64,000 bases of DNA from positions 62,001 to 126,000 of the forward strand of contig JADKJG010000008.1 in assembly GCA_016722375.1 (NCBI GenBank). Reading direction: 5' to 3'. This document shows positions 37,123-46,269 of this stretch, piece after piece. The notes beneath the pieces were generated by a model. It was not told the origin of the DNA. It was given only the letters and a program-made list of their open reading frames with translations, and did not search any database. Each line of letters opens with the position of its first letter. Within the stretch, counting starts at the first letter, position 1. Source of the stretch: Bacteroidota bacterium (GTDB lineage: Bacteria > Bacteroidota > Bacteroidia > Chitinophagales > LD1). The position numbers were made by a program, and so were the translations under genes.

Positions 37123-38326
37123 ACGCATTGGCGAACATATCCGATTGGTTGATGAACGCAACAAAGGTTTGCAAGTAAAACAGTTGTTGGGTTTGAGCAT
37201 TTCAAAACAGTTTATTCCTTCCGTTGCCAATATTATTGGAACTGATATGGAGAACTATAAAATCATTCGCAGGAATCAGTTTGCTTGCAGCACAATGCAA
37301 GTAAGGCGAGACAAAAAAATGCCTGTTGCATTATTGCAAGAAGTGGATGAAGCAATTATTTCACAAGCCTACCCAATATTTGAAGTAAAAAACGAAAAGG
37401 AACTTTTGCCTGAATATTTAATGATGTGGTTTGCCCGTTCTGAGTTTGACCGTGAAGCTTGTTTTCACGCTGTTGGCGGTGTAAGAGGAAGTTTAGAATG
37501 GGAAGATTTTGAAAATTTAAAATTACCCATTCCCCACCCCGACAAACAAAAAGAAATAGTAAAAGAATACAATACCATTGTAAACCGCATTGCTCTCAAC
37601 AACCAAGTCATAAAAAAATTAGAAGAAACTGCACAGGCAATTTATAAGCAATGGTTTGTTGAGTTTGAATTTCCAAACGAAAACGGACAACCCTATAAAA
37701 GCAATGGTGGCGAAATGGTGGAAAGTGAGTTGGGGGAGATTCCGAAGGGTTGGGAAGTTGTTCCTTTGGAAGATGCAGTCACAATAATAAGAGGAGCATC
37801 ACCAAGACCTATTGATGATTACATGAGTAAAGACAATACTGGAATGCCTTGGGTAAAAATTGCTGATGCAACTGCATGTGCAACAAAATATTTGTTTGAA
37901 ACGAACGAATATATTTCCAGTGCAGGTGTGAAGCAAAGTAGAAAAATTTCTATCGGAACTTTGATTTTATCAAACAGCGCATCACCAGGTCTTCCAAAAT
38001 TTTTGATGATTGATGCTTGCGTTCATGATGGTTGGTTAATTTTTGATGACTACAAAAAAAACCTTTCAAAAGAATTTCTTTATAATTTTTTGTTGCTAAA
38101 CAGAACTAAAATTCTTTCATCAAGCAACGGGAGTGTTTTCAATAATTTGAAAACAGAAATTTTAAAATCCTATCAAATAATTATTCCTGATGAAACAACA
38201 TTGAAAAAAGTAACAAAACTTTTTCAATCAATAGATGCTCAATTTAGTGTTACTGCAAAAACAGATTTTAATATGAAAGAATTATTGTCAATTCTTCTCT
38301 CCAAACTTGCAACTATAGAAAACTGA
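37106..38326 (+). CDS. hsdS: Type I restriction-modification specificity subunit HsdS, 406 aa
   Basis: Two target-recognition domains of about 150 residues alternate with conserved helical spacers. The first TRD starts YKRIGEHIRLVDERNKGLQV and ends KLPIPHPDKQKEIVKEYNTI; the spacer is VNRIALNNQVIKKLEETAQA; the second starts ESELGEIPKGWEVVPLEDAV and ends QIIIPDETTLKKVTKLFQSI. Each TRD reads half of a bipartite DNA site. The start overlaps the corrected hsdM end by 17 bases, so the two are translationally coupled. TRDs commonly recombine, so the specificity cannot be predicted here. Confidence 0.9.
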   Translation: MKSNYKRIGEHIRLVDERNKGLQVKQLLGLSISKQFIPSVANIIGTDMENYKIIRRNQFACSTMQVRRDKKMPVALLQEVDEAIISQAYPIFEVKNEKELLPEYLMMWFARSEFDREACFHAVGGVRGSLEWEDFENLKLPIPHPDKQKEIVKEYNTIVNRIALNNQVIKKLEETAQAIYKQWFVEFEFPNENGQPYKSNGGEMVESELGEIPKGWEVVPLEDAVTIIRGASPRPIDDYMSKDNTGMPWVKIADATACATKYLFETNEYISSAGVKQSRKISIGTLILSNSASPGLPKFLMIDACVHDGWLIFDDYKKNLSKEFLYNFLLLNRTKILSSSNGSVFNNLKTEILKSYQIIIPDETTLKKVTKLFQSIDAQFSVTAKTDFNMKELLSILLSKLATIEN

Positions 38327-38328
38327 GC

Positions 38329-38745
38329 ATGTTTGACGAAACAAAAAAATATAAAACACAAGGTCATTTCTTTTTTAAAAAAGGAAACAGTTTAAAAGAA
38401 CAAAGCCGTGATGTGCCTGAACTGCCGGGCGTTTATTACATCCTATGCCTTGCACAAGGCAAGGTAGATTTGGTTTATATTGGTAAATCGGGCACGGTGT
38501 TACAATCGGGTAAATTTAAAAACCAACAATTGCAAGGCAGAATCAACAACAAACAGGATGGCATGAAACGGCAGGAATATTTTGAAGATAAAATGACAGA
38601 TGAAAATATGGATGGTTTGGATATTTATTGGTTTGTAACGATGGATAAAACCAATCATGATTTGCCGGGATATGTGGAAGGGGTTTTAATGCGACGGTAT
38701 TTTGATGTAAACGGAAAATTGCCGCAATGGAATAAAGAATTTTAA
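38329..38745 (+). CDS. GIY-YIG-like domain protein, 138 aa
   Basis: The core LPGVYYILCLAQGKVDLVYI followed by GKSG has the GIY-YIG layout (GVYYI ... VYIG), with a candidate catalytic Arg in QLQGRIN and a Glu in GYVEGVLMRRYF. It lies 2 bases after hsdS, between hsdS and hsdR, so it travels with the restriction locus. It might be a small nuclease or a nicking accessory, or an unrelated cargo gene. The match is structural rather than a close family hit, so I am moderately sure of the fold and not of the function. Confidence 0.6.
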   Translation: MFDETKKYKTQGHFFFKKGNSLKEQSRDVPELPGVYYILCLAQGKVDLVYIGKSGTVLQSGKFKNQQLQGRINNKQDGMKRQEYFEDKMTDENMDGLDIYWFVTMDKTNHDLPGYVEGVLMRRYFDVNGKLPQWNKEF

Positions 38746-38753
38746 ATAGGTAG

Positions 38754-38823
38754 GGGCACGGTTCACCCGTGCCCTAATAAAACAAACGCAAACAATCGAA
38801 AAGGGCAACCGCAAGGGTTGCCC
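38754..38823. repeat. Two REP-like palindromes upstream of the RAYT gene
   Basis: The first has arms GGGCACGG and CCGTGCCC around TTCAC (38754-38774); the second has arms GGGCAACC and GGTTGCCC around GCAAG (38803-38823). Both are perfect 8-bp stems with 5-base loops. Similar hairpins occur inside the next gene and in hsdR. Being next to a REP-associated transposase, they are its probable substrates. Confidence 0.8.
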
Positions 38824-38838
38824 CTACCAAAACAAACA

Positions 38839-39447
38839 ATGAACGACAAACCAAAATACAATCCCCAAATTCACCACCGCAGATCTATCCGATTAAAAGG
38901 ATATGATTATTCGCAGGCGGGATTGTATTTTATAACCATTTGTTGTACCCGTAGGGGCAATCCCTTGCGGTTGCCCTTTGGACATATTGAAAACGATGAA
39001 ATGATTTTGAATGAAATGGGAAACATTGCATACAATGAATGGGCAAAATTACCCGAACGATTCCCCAATTTTGAATTGGATGTATTTCAAATAATGCCCA
39101 ACCACATGCATGGAATTATAAACGTACGGACAGGGTTTACCCCTGCCCAAAATGATGTACGGGCGGGGTTTACCCCTGCCCAAAACAATGGGCCAAATGG
39201 GCAACATAATAATGGGCAACCGCAAGGGATTGCCCCTACGGTTGGTGACATTATTGGTGCATACAAATCATTGGTGGCAAATGCGTGTTTGGAAATATTC
39301 AAATCAAAAAATGAAATGATGGGGAAATTGTGGCAACGCAATTATTACGAACACATTATTCGCAACGAACAATCCTATCAAACCATTTCAAATTACATTA
39401 TTAATAATCCCGCAAAATGGTCGGAGGATAAATTCTATTGTAAATGA
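38839..39447 (+). CDS. REP-associated tyrosine transposase (RAYT, IS200/IS605-like Y1), 202 aa
   Basis: The start is the ATG at 38839. The Y1 HUH fold shows the family opening (HHRRSIRLKGYDYSQAGLYF, ITICC), the metal-binding HUH motif in QIMPNHMHGII, and the catalytic Tyr in WQRNYYEHIIRNEQSY. Such single-strand transposases nick at hairpins and are domesticated to move REP sequences. Three palindromic inserts lie within the frame and are translated: 38955-38976 (RGNPLRLPFG), 39128-39148 with 39161-39181 (tandem GFTPAQN), and 39214-39235 (GQPQGIAPT). All keep the frame and fall outside the catalytic motifs, so activity is plausible. It sits between hsdS and hsdR. Confidence 0.87.
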   Translation: MNDKPKYNPQIHHRRSIRLKGYDYSQAGLYFITICCTRRGNPLRLPFGHIENDEMILNEMGNIAYNEWAKLPERFPNFELDVFQIMPNHMHGIINVRTGFTPAQNDVRAGFTPAQNNGPNGQHNNGQPQGIAPTVGDIIGAYKSLVANACLEIFKSKNEMMGKLWQRNYYEHIIRNEQSYQTISNYIINNPAKWSEDKFYCK

Positions 39448-42400
39448 AATTCACAGAAGAAAAATTAGAAAAAGCGTTTACTGAGTTGTTGGGGCAAGAA
39501 GGCTTTCCCCATCACTTAGGGATTAGCATTGTTCGAAAACCCGAAGAAGTATTGATAGAAGAAGATTTACAAAAGTTTCTATTGAAGCAATACGAAAAGC
39601 AAGGAATCACCATCACCGAAGTCAAGTCCATTATCCTACAGTTAAAATCATTACCAGCTTCTGATTTATACGAAAGCAATAAAACCTTTCTAAAAATGCT
39701 TTCAGACGGTTTTATTCTGAAACGAGAAGACCGGAACAACAAAGACATTTACATTCAGTTTATTGACTATAACGGGTTAAACAAACACCGGCAGCCGGAA
39801 GCCGAGCAACTTTTGAGCCTGGTGGCTGATGATGGTGGCCTTAGCAGACCAGATAATAATATTTACAAGTTTGTCAATCAATTAGAAATAGTTGGCGATG
39901 AAAAAAGAATTCCTGACGGAATTATTTACATCAACGGCTTGCCGTTGGTAGTGTTTGAATTTAAGAGTGCCATTCGGGAAGATGCCACTATTTATGATGC
40001 GTTCAAGCAACTCACGGTTCGTTATCGAAGAGACATTCCAGAACTGTTTAAATACAATGCGTTTTGCGTTATCAGTGATGGAGTGAATAATAAGTCCGGT
40101 TCTTTCTTCGCACCGTATGAGTTTTTCTATGCTTGGCGAAGAGTTGCAGGACTTGCAAAAGATGTGGACGGTATTGACAGCATGTTTACGTTGGTGCAGG
40201 GAATGTTTCAACACGATAGGTTGAGAGACATTATCCGAAATTTCATTTACATACCCGACACATCAAAGAAGAATGAAAAAATTGTTTGTCGCTATCCTCA
40301 ATACTATGCAGCACGAACTTTATTTGAAACGATAAAGAAAGCACAGAAACCAAACGGAAACGGTAAAGGCGGAACTTACTTTGGTGCTACGGGTTGCGGA
40401 AAGAGTTTCACCATGCTTTACCTCACCCGGTTGCTGATGAAAAGCGAATACTTTGAAAGTCCGACTATTGTTTTGATTACAGACCGCACCGATTTAGACG
40501 ATCAACTTTCGGGGCAATTTACCAATGCCAAAAACTTTATTGGCGATAATTTGGTGGTAAGTGTGGAAAGCAGAGCCAATTTGAGAGAGTTGCTACAAGA
40601 CAGAGAAAGCGGAGGCGTTTTTTTGACAACCATTCACAAGTTTACAGAAGATACAGAGTTGCTAACAAATAGAAGCAATGTAATTTGTATCAGTGACGAA
40701 GCACATCGCAGTCAAATAAATTTGGACCAAAAAATAAAAGTAACAGCCAAAGGTGTTACCAAATCTTTTGGCTTTGCGAAATATTTACATGACTCATTAC
40801 CCAATGCAACATTCGTAGGCTTTACAGGCACACCCATAGATGCAACGCTTGATGTGTTTGGAAAAGTGGTGGATGCTTACACCATGACTGAATCGGTGAA
40901 AGATGAAATCACTGTTAGAATTGTGTATGAAGGCAGAGCCGCAAAAGTGGTGTTGAACAATAGTGAACTGGAAAAGATTGAAAAATATTACGAGGGTGCA
41001 GCCGAAGAAGGTGCTAACGATTATCAAATAGAACAGAGCAAAGAAGAAACGACAAAAATGAACGCCATACTTGGCGACCCGAAACGATTGAAAGCTATAG
41101 CGGACGATTTTGTAAAGCATTACGAAAGCAGGGTTTCGGAAGGTGCAACCGTAAAAGGTAAAGCAATGTTTGTTTGCAGCAGCCGTGAGATTGCGTATGA
41201 ACTTATAAAAATATTATTGAACTAAGGCCCGAATGGGTAAGGGTATCCCTTGCGGATACCCCAGAAGAAGAAGGGCAACCGCAAGGGATTGCCCCAACTG
41301 ACCGCAGAGAATTGAAGCCGATTGAACGCTTGAAGATGATCATGGTAAGGGATAAGGATGACCCAAAGGAAATGTGGGATTTGTTAGGCACAGCAGATAG
41401 TAGAAGAGAATTAGACAGACAATTCAAAAACGAAAAATCAAACTTCAAAATTGCCATTGTAGTAAATATGTGGCTCACTGGTTTTGATGTGCCGTTTTTG
41501 GATAGCATTTATATTGACAAACCAATTCAACAACACAATTTAATTCAAACCATTTCAAGAGTAAACAGAAAGTTCAAAGACAAGAACAAAGGCTTAGTGG
41601 TGGATTATATCGGCATCAAAAAACAAATGAATTTGGCGCTGAAAAAATATAGCGAAGGCGACAAAGACAATTTTGAAGACATTGCTGAATCCATCATCAT
41701 AGTAAGAAATCATCTGGACCTTTTGGCGAAACTGTTTCATCCGTTTGACAGCTCAAAATATTTTAAGGGAACAACTTTGCAACAGTTGAACACTTTGAAC
41801 ATGGCCGCAGAATTTGTTCAACTAACAAAAGAGTTAGAAACCCGTTTTATGGGTTTGGTGAAACGACTGAAAGCCGCTTATGATATTTGTGCAGGAAGCG
41901 AACAGTTGACACAAACCGAAAGAGATTTCACCCATTTTTATTTGGCCGTTCGTTCTATTGTTTTCAAACTCACGAAAGGCAACGCACCCGACACCGCACA
42001 GATGAATGCCAAAGTTCGGGAAATGATAAAAGAAGCCTTGCAAAGTGATGGAGTAGAAGAGATTTTCAAACTCGGTGATGAAGCAGAATCCGAACAAGAC
42101 ATTTTTGACGCAGATTATTTGGCAAAGATTGATAAGATTAAGATGCCGAATACCAAAATCAAATTGTTGCAACAGTTGCTTGCAAAGGTGATTGGTGAAA
42201 TAAGAAAAGTGAACAAAGTAAAAGGCATTGACTTTTCTAAAAGGATGCAAACGCTTGTTGAGCGCTATAACCAGCGCGACGAAAATGATGTTTTGCGAAG
42301 TGAAGTGTACGAGGAAATGGCGGAAGCATTGACTGAATTGATTTGGGAGGTTCACAAAGAATTTTCGGCGGGTGATGCATTGGGAATTGATTTTGAGGAG

Positions 42401-42670
42401 AAAGCATTTTACGATATTCTATTGGAGCTATGTGTAAAATATGATTTCAAATATCCTGAGGACAAAATGATAGCACTGGCAAAAGCCGTTAAAAACCTTG
42501 TTGACGGACAAGCCAAATTCCCTGATTGGAACAAACGGGACGACATCAAATCAGCATTGAAAGTTGGTTTGATTCTCTTGCTTGATGAATTTGGTTATCC
42601 GCCAGTGGAAAGAGATGAGGTATATGTAGAAATATTTGAACAGGCAGAGAATTTTAAGAAGAACAATTAG
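39444..42670 (+). CDS. hsdR: Type I restriction endonuclease subunit HsdR (frameshifted)
   Basis: The N-terminal nuclease domain (IPDGIIYINGLPLVVFEFKS contains the D...ExK site) is followed by the SF2 helicase motor: Walker A FGATGCGKSFTMLY, DEAD-like VICISDEAHRS, FVGFTGTPID, and later VVNMWLTGFDVPFLDSIYID with QTISRVNRKFKDKNKGLVVD. One T is missing near 41207-41211 (ELYKNIIELRPEW restored). Just after it, two REP-like palindromes (41241-41261 and 41273-41294) are translated in the corrected frame as extra residues (SLADTPEEEGQPQGIAPTD) in a loop before RRELKPIERL. HsdR cuts unmethylated DNA after translocation. Confidence 0.9.
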
Positions 42671-42689
42671 ACACAATAGCCAACGCTTT

Positions 42690-42755
42690 TGGTAGCACAT
42701 TTGCATTTTTTGCGAGGTACAAAGCCTAGCAAAAAAAAATGCAACAGAGCTGCCA
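42690..42755. repeat. 66-bp imperfect palindrome with flanking direct repeats
   Basis: TGGTAGC and GCTGCCA mark the ends, and TTGCATTTTTTGC pairs with GCAAAAAAAAATGCAA inside. AGCCAACGC (42678-42686) and AGCTAACGC (42756-42764) flank it as a direct repeat. It lies between hsdR and nhaA. It could be a terminator, or a small mobile hairpin with target duplication. Confidence 0.6.
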
Positions 42756-42850
42756 AGCTAACGCACCAAGACACTGTAAATAATGAATGGACAAGCAACG
42801 ACAGACAGAAAGCCAGCACATAACAGACCCCGATACAGGTAGACAATAAG

Positions 42851-43999
42851 ATGAAGCTAACAAGACTTTTCAAGGAATTCTTTAACAGCGAAAAAACAGG
42901 TGGACTGATTTTGGTTTTTGTAACAGTTCTATCACTTGGACTTGCAAACTCGCCTTGGCAGACAGACTATATTAACTTTTGGCATTTCGATCTTGGCGGA
43001 CACAGCATCGTTCATTGGATTAATGATGGACTAATGACTATTTTCTTTTTACTCATTGGCTTAGAGTTAGAAAGAGAAATTTATCAAGGGGAGCTTTCCG
43101 ACATAAAAAATGCTTCATTGCCAATCTTTGGAGCTTTAGGTGGAATACTTGTTCCTGCGGGACTTTTTTTACTACTCAACTTTGGAACAGACACGCAAGC
43201 AGGTGCAGGTATTCCAATGGCGACCGACATTGCATTTGCTATTGGCATTTTATCTTTATTGGGCAACAGGGTTCCAGGTTCTCTAAAAATATTCCTTACA
43301 GCATTGGCGGTAATGGACGACTTAGGTGCAATAATCGTAATTGCAATTTTTTACACGACCTCCATCGCTTTTGTAAATTTATTTATTGCATTGGGCATCT
43401 TTGGTGTTCTACTAATTCTAAAACGACTGAAAGTTCACAACCTAATTCCTTATTTAATTGGTGGTGTGGGCATGTGGTATTTTATGTTGCACTCAGGTGT
43501 TCATGCTACAATAACAGGCGTTTTGTTAGCCTTTGCAATTCCATTTGGCAACGGTGAAGAAAAATCTCCTTCATCTATTCTACAACATTTCTTACATAAA
43601 CCGGTTGCATTTTTCATTCTACCCTTGTTTGCAATTGCTAATACTTGTATTGCGGTTGGCGACAATTGGCAAAGTGGCTTAGGGCAAACAAACAGTTTGG
43701 GTATTATGGCAGGACTTGTAATTGGGAAACCTTTAGGCATTTTTCTTTTCTCATTTATTGGTGTGGGTTTAGGGCTTTGTGTTTTGCCGACAGACTTGAA
43801 ATGGAAAAATATTATCGGAGCAGGTTTCTTAGGTGGTATCGGTTTTACAATGTCAATCTTTATTGCGCTTCTTGCATTTGACAATGCAGACATAATTAAC
43901 GATTCAAAAATTGCAATTCTTATTGCTTCACTTATTGCTGGGACAATTGGGTTTATATGGCTTCGGCTGACACTTAAAACCCAAAATGAAAATGACTAA
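42851..43999 (+). CDS. nhaA: Na+/H+ antiporter NhaA, 382 aa
   Basis: About 12 membrane segments with the NhaA signatures: LFKEFFNSEKTGGLILV at the start, IFFLLIGLELEREIYQGEL, IPMATDIAFAIGILSLLG, and the paired ion-binding aspartates in LTALAVMDDLGAIIVIA. The end LGGIGFTMSIFIALLAF is also typical. It exports sodium in exchange for protons in the inner membrane. It is slightly short but complete. It lies in an accessory stretch rich in small stand-alone genes. Confidence 0.93.
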   Translation: MKLTRLFKEFFNSEKTGGLILVFVTVLSLGLANSPWQTDYINFWHFDLGGHSIVHWINDGLMTIFFLLIGLELEREIYQGELSDIKNASLPIFGALGGILVPAGLFLLLNFGTDTQAGAGIPMATDIAFAIGILSLLGNRVPGSLKIFLTALAVMDDLGAIIVIAIFYTTSIAFVNLFIALGIFGVLLILKRLKVHNLIPYLIGGVGMWYFMLHSGVHATITGVLLAFAIPFGNGEEKSPSSILQHFLHKPVAFFILPLFAIANTCIAVGDNWQSGLGQTNSLGIMAGLVIGKPLGIFLFSFIGVGLGLCVLPTDLKWKNIIGAGFLGGIGFTMSIFIALLAFDNADIINDSKIAILIASLIAGTIGFIWLRLTLKTQNEND

Positions 44000-44052
44000 A
44001 CCCGTTAGTGGCATGAGTAAAAGATGCCGTGCCAAGACCAACAGACAGAAAA

Positions 44053-44592
44053 ATGACAGAAACATACATACAAGACAAAATATTTGACAAATACGACTTT
44101 TCGAAAATTCCTTTGACAAAAGGTGAATACGAAAGCTGTATTTTCATGAACTGCAACTTTGCCGACAATGACCTTTCAGACTTTAAGTTTATAGAATGTG
44201 AATTTTTAAGTTGCAATTTAAGTTTAGCCAAACTAAACAATACTGCCTTTCGAGACATCATGTTCAAAGACTGTAAAATGTTAGGGCTTCGTTTTGATAC
44301 TTGTAATGAGTTTGGACTTTCTTTTTCGTTTGATTGTTGCCAACTTAACCACTCTTCATTTTACAAAATCAAAATCAAAAAAACGATTTTCAAAAATTCT
44401 CAATTACAAGAAATTGATTTCGCGGATTGTGACCTAAATAATTCTGTTTTTGAAAACTGTGATTTGACCAGAGCCACTTTTGAAAACACTAATATTGAAA
44501 AAGCGGATTTTCGGACTTCTTTCAACTATTCTATTGATCCGGAAATAAACCGAATTAAGAATAGACTTCTTTCCAAAATGGGTTTATTCTAA
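44053..44592 (+). pseudogene. Qnr/McbG-like pentapeptide-repeat protein, 5' part, cut by an IS
   Basis: The start is the ATG at 44053 (MTETYIQDKIF). Units such as CIFMNCNFADNDLSDFKFIE, CEFLSCNLSLAKLNNTAF and DLTRATFENTNIEKADFRTS form a long pentapeptide run, and the FNYSIDPEINRIKN end is the hallmark of Qnr-type gyrase-protection proteins. It runs through the IS junction at 44562-44563 and stops at 44592 in IS sequence, so the natural C-terminus is missing. The tail lies at 45490-45562. The truncated protein may or may not be stable. Confidence 0.8.
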
Positions 44593-45489
44593 AAATAAGT
44601 ACACTAGACTATGTGTTCTGTTGATTGAATTGTGGAAAACAGAAGTTTGATAATTTCTTTGCTTCAGCGATGGGCAATTATTCAAAACAGCCAAAGGCAC
44701 AGTTTAAACGTAGTACAGAGTCACCGGAGAGGTGTTTCATCTGATGGGCAGGTCTAGAAGAGGCACAAAGCGAAAGCACCCAAGCCGTGGAGTGGCTCCA
44801 AATTAAGTTTAGAGGACAAGGTTTTGATGCTCCTGATGTATTACAGGAGTATCGAACGACGTTCCATATTGGCGTTCCTATGACATTAGTGAATCGGCGG
44901 TTTGCAAAATAATTATGGATACGGAGCATAAGCTCATCAACGATCCCGTTTCATTTGCCCGGCAAAAAGGTACTTACCTGTCCGGAAAATAAGTTTGAGC
45001 TTAGTCTGGATAGATGTGACGGAAACCCCTATTGAGCGACCAAAAACAGCGGCGTTATTACTCAGGTAAAAAGAAAAGACACACTTAAAATCACAGATAA
45101 TAGCAGACCAAAATACCCGACAGATTGTTTGCACCGAAGTGGGAAATGGACGCAAGCATGATTACAAGCTGTATAAACAAAGCCAAACACCCATCCATCC
45201 CACCATAACCGCAGAAGTAGATACCGGATACCAAGGATTACAAAAGGCACATCCCAATACCGAAATACCAAAGAAAAGAAGCAAGAAAATCCGCTTACCA
45301 AAACAGATAAACAAAGAAACCAACGGATATCCTCCACAGGTGGCTATCGAGAATATCATCCGAAAACTCAAAATATTCAGAATACTGGCTGAAAATTCAA
45401 ACAGAAGAAGAAGGTTCAAATTGCGGCTCAACCTAATCGCGGCTATTGCTAACTTACTAACTAAGCCTATTTGATTTTGGAAAGAGGTC
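44564..45489. mobile_element. Degenerate IS5-family element (IS427-like), 926 bp
   Basis: Terminal inverted repeats start GACYTCTTTCCAAAAT on both ends (left GACTTC..., right ...GAGGTC inverted). A TA duplication flanks it (44562-44563 and 45490-45491). Inside are scrambled pieces of a DDE transposase: YDISESAVCKIIMDTEHKLI, TPIERPK, QIIADQNTRQIVCTEVGNGR and VDTGYQGLQKAHPNTEIPKK, ending RFKLRLNLIAAIANL. At least four frameshifts or stops separate them, so the transposase is dead. Confidence 0.85.
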
Positions 45490-45562
45490 TAGTGCAAGGT
45501 TTTCCATCTTCGGTGTTTCAGGTCTTTTAGACAAATATGATATTGAAATTGAACAAAAATAA
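45490..45562 (+). pseudogene. 3' tail of the pentapeptide-repeat gene beyond the IS
   Basis: In frame with the 5' part if the IS and one TA are removed, this reads NSARFSIFGVSGLLDKYDIE then IEQK and stop. That is the usual Qnr-like C-terminal helix. The join is exact, so the gene was intact before insertion. The GyrI-like gene starts 13 bases later. Confidence 0.82.
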
Positions 45563-45575
45563 TTGAGCAAAAAGG

Positions 45576-46052
45576 ATGACACCAAGAATTGAAGATTTGA
45601 AGGAAAAGAAGCTAATTGGTAAACGTCTAACTATGAGTTTGGCCAACAACAAGACAGGAGGATTATGGCAAAATTTTATGCTAAAACGCAGAGAAATAAC
45701 AAACAGTGTTACGAACGATTTGATTTCAATGCAAGTTTATAAACCGACATATTTTGCAGACTTTAAACCAACAAATGAATTTGAAAAATGGGCAACTGTT
45801 GAAGTAGTAGATTTTGACAAGGTGCCGACAGATATGGAAACATTCTTATTGTCCGGCGGACTTTATGCCGTATTTGAATATATAGGTTCAAGTAACGACC
45901 CAAGTATTTTTCAATACATTTTTGGAACATGGCTGCCAAGTTCTGCTTATGGTTTAGATGATAGACCTCATTTTGAGGTGTTGGGCGATAAATACAGAAA
46001 AAATGACCCAGCATCAGAAGAAGAAATTTGGATACCAATAAAACTGAAATAA
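45576..46052 (+). CDS. GyrI-like / AraC effector-binding-domain protein, 158 aa
   Basis: A stand-alone GyrI-like small-molecule-binding domain: PRIEDLKEKKLIGKRLTMSL, GLWQNFMLKRREITN, the middle FEKWATVEVVDFDKVPTDME, then LLSGGLYAVFEYIGSSNDP and IFQYIFGTWLPSSAYGLDDR, ending EEEIWIPIKLK. E. coli GyrI inhibits gyrase, while other members bind drugs for regulators or hydrolyse toxins. It follows the original pentapeptide gene by 13 bases with AAAAGG before the start, so the two probably formed one operon. Confidence 0.85.
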   Translation: MTPRIEDLKEKKLIGKRLTMSLANNKTGGLWQNFMLKRREITNSVTNDLISMQVYKPTYFADFKPTNEFEKWATVEVVDFDKVPTDMETFLLSGGLYAVFEYIGSSNDPSIFQYIFGTWLPSSAYGLDDRPHFEVLGDKYRKNDPASEEEIWIPIKLK

Positions 46053-46269
46053 TAACGCCAGCCACTAACCGGTATTTTGCAAAAGTGACGGTTCCGCCAA
46101 CGCACAAAGGAAATTGAATTTCTATTGCTAACACCCATTACACACATTTTGGTCTGCCCGGACCTGATTTTACCACTGTAAGCAATACAAAAAGAGTATA
46201 AGTTCATCGAGTTTTATTTCACTTCATATCAAATCCCCCACTTTAAAATTCTACCTTTGTTGCTGAACA

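Noticed and set aside
42690..42755. Palindrome as an integron attC site
   Set aside because: The flanking AGCYAACGC motifs are direct repeats and do not fit the inverted RYYYAAC/GTTRRRY pair, and no integrase is in the window.
45139..45474. An intact 111-aa gene
   Set aside because: It is the C-terminal piece of the decayed IS transposase and starts inside the catalytic domain.
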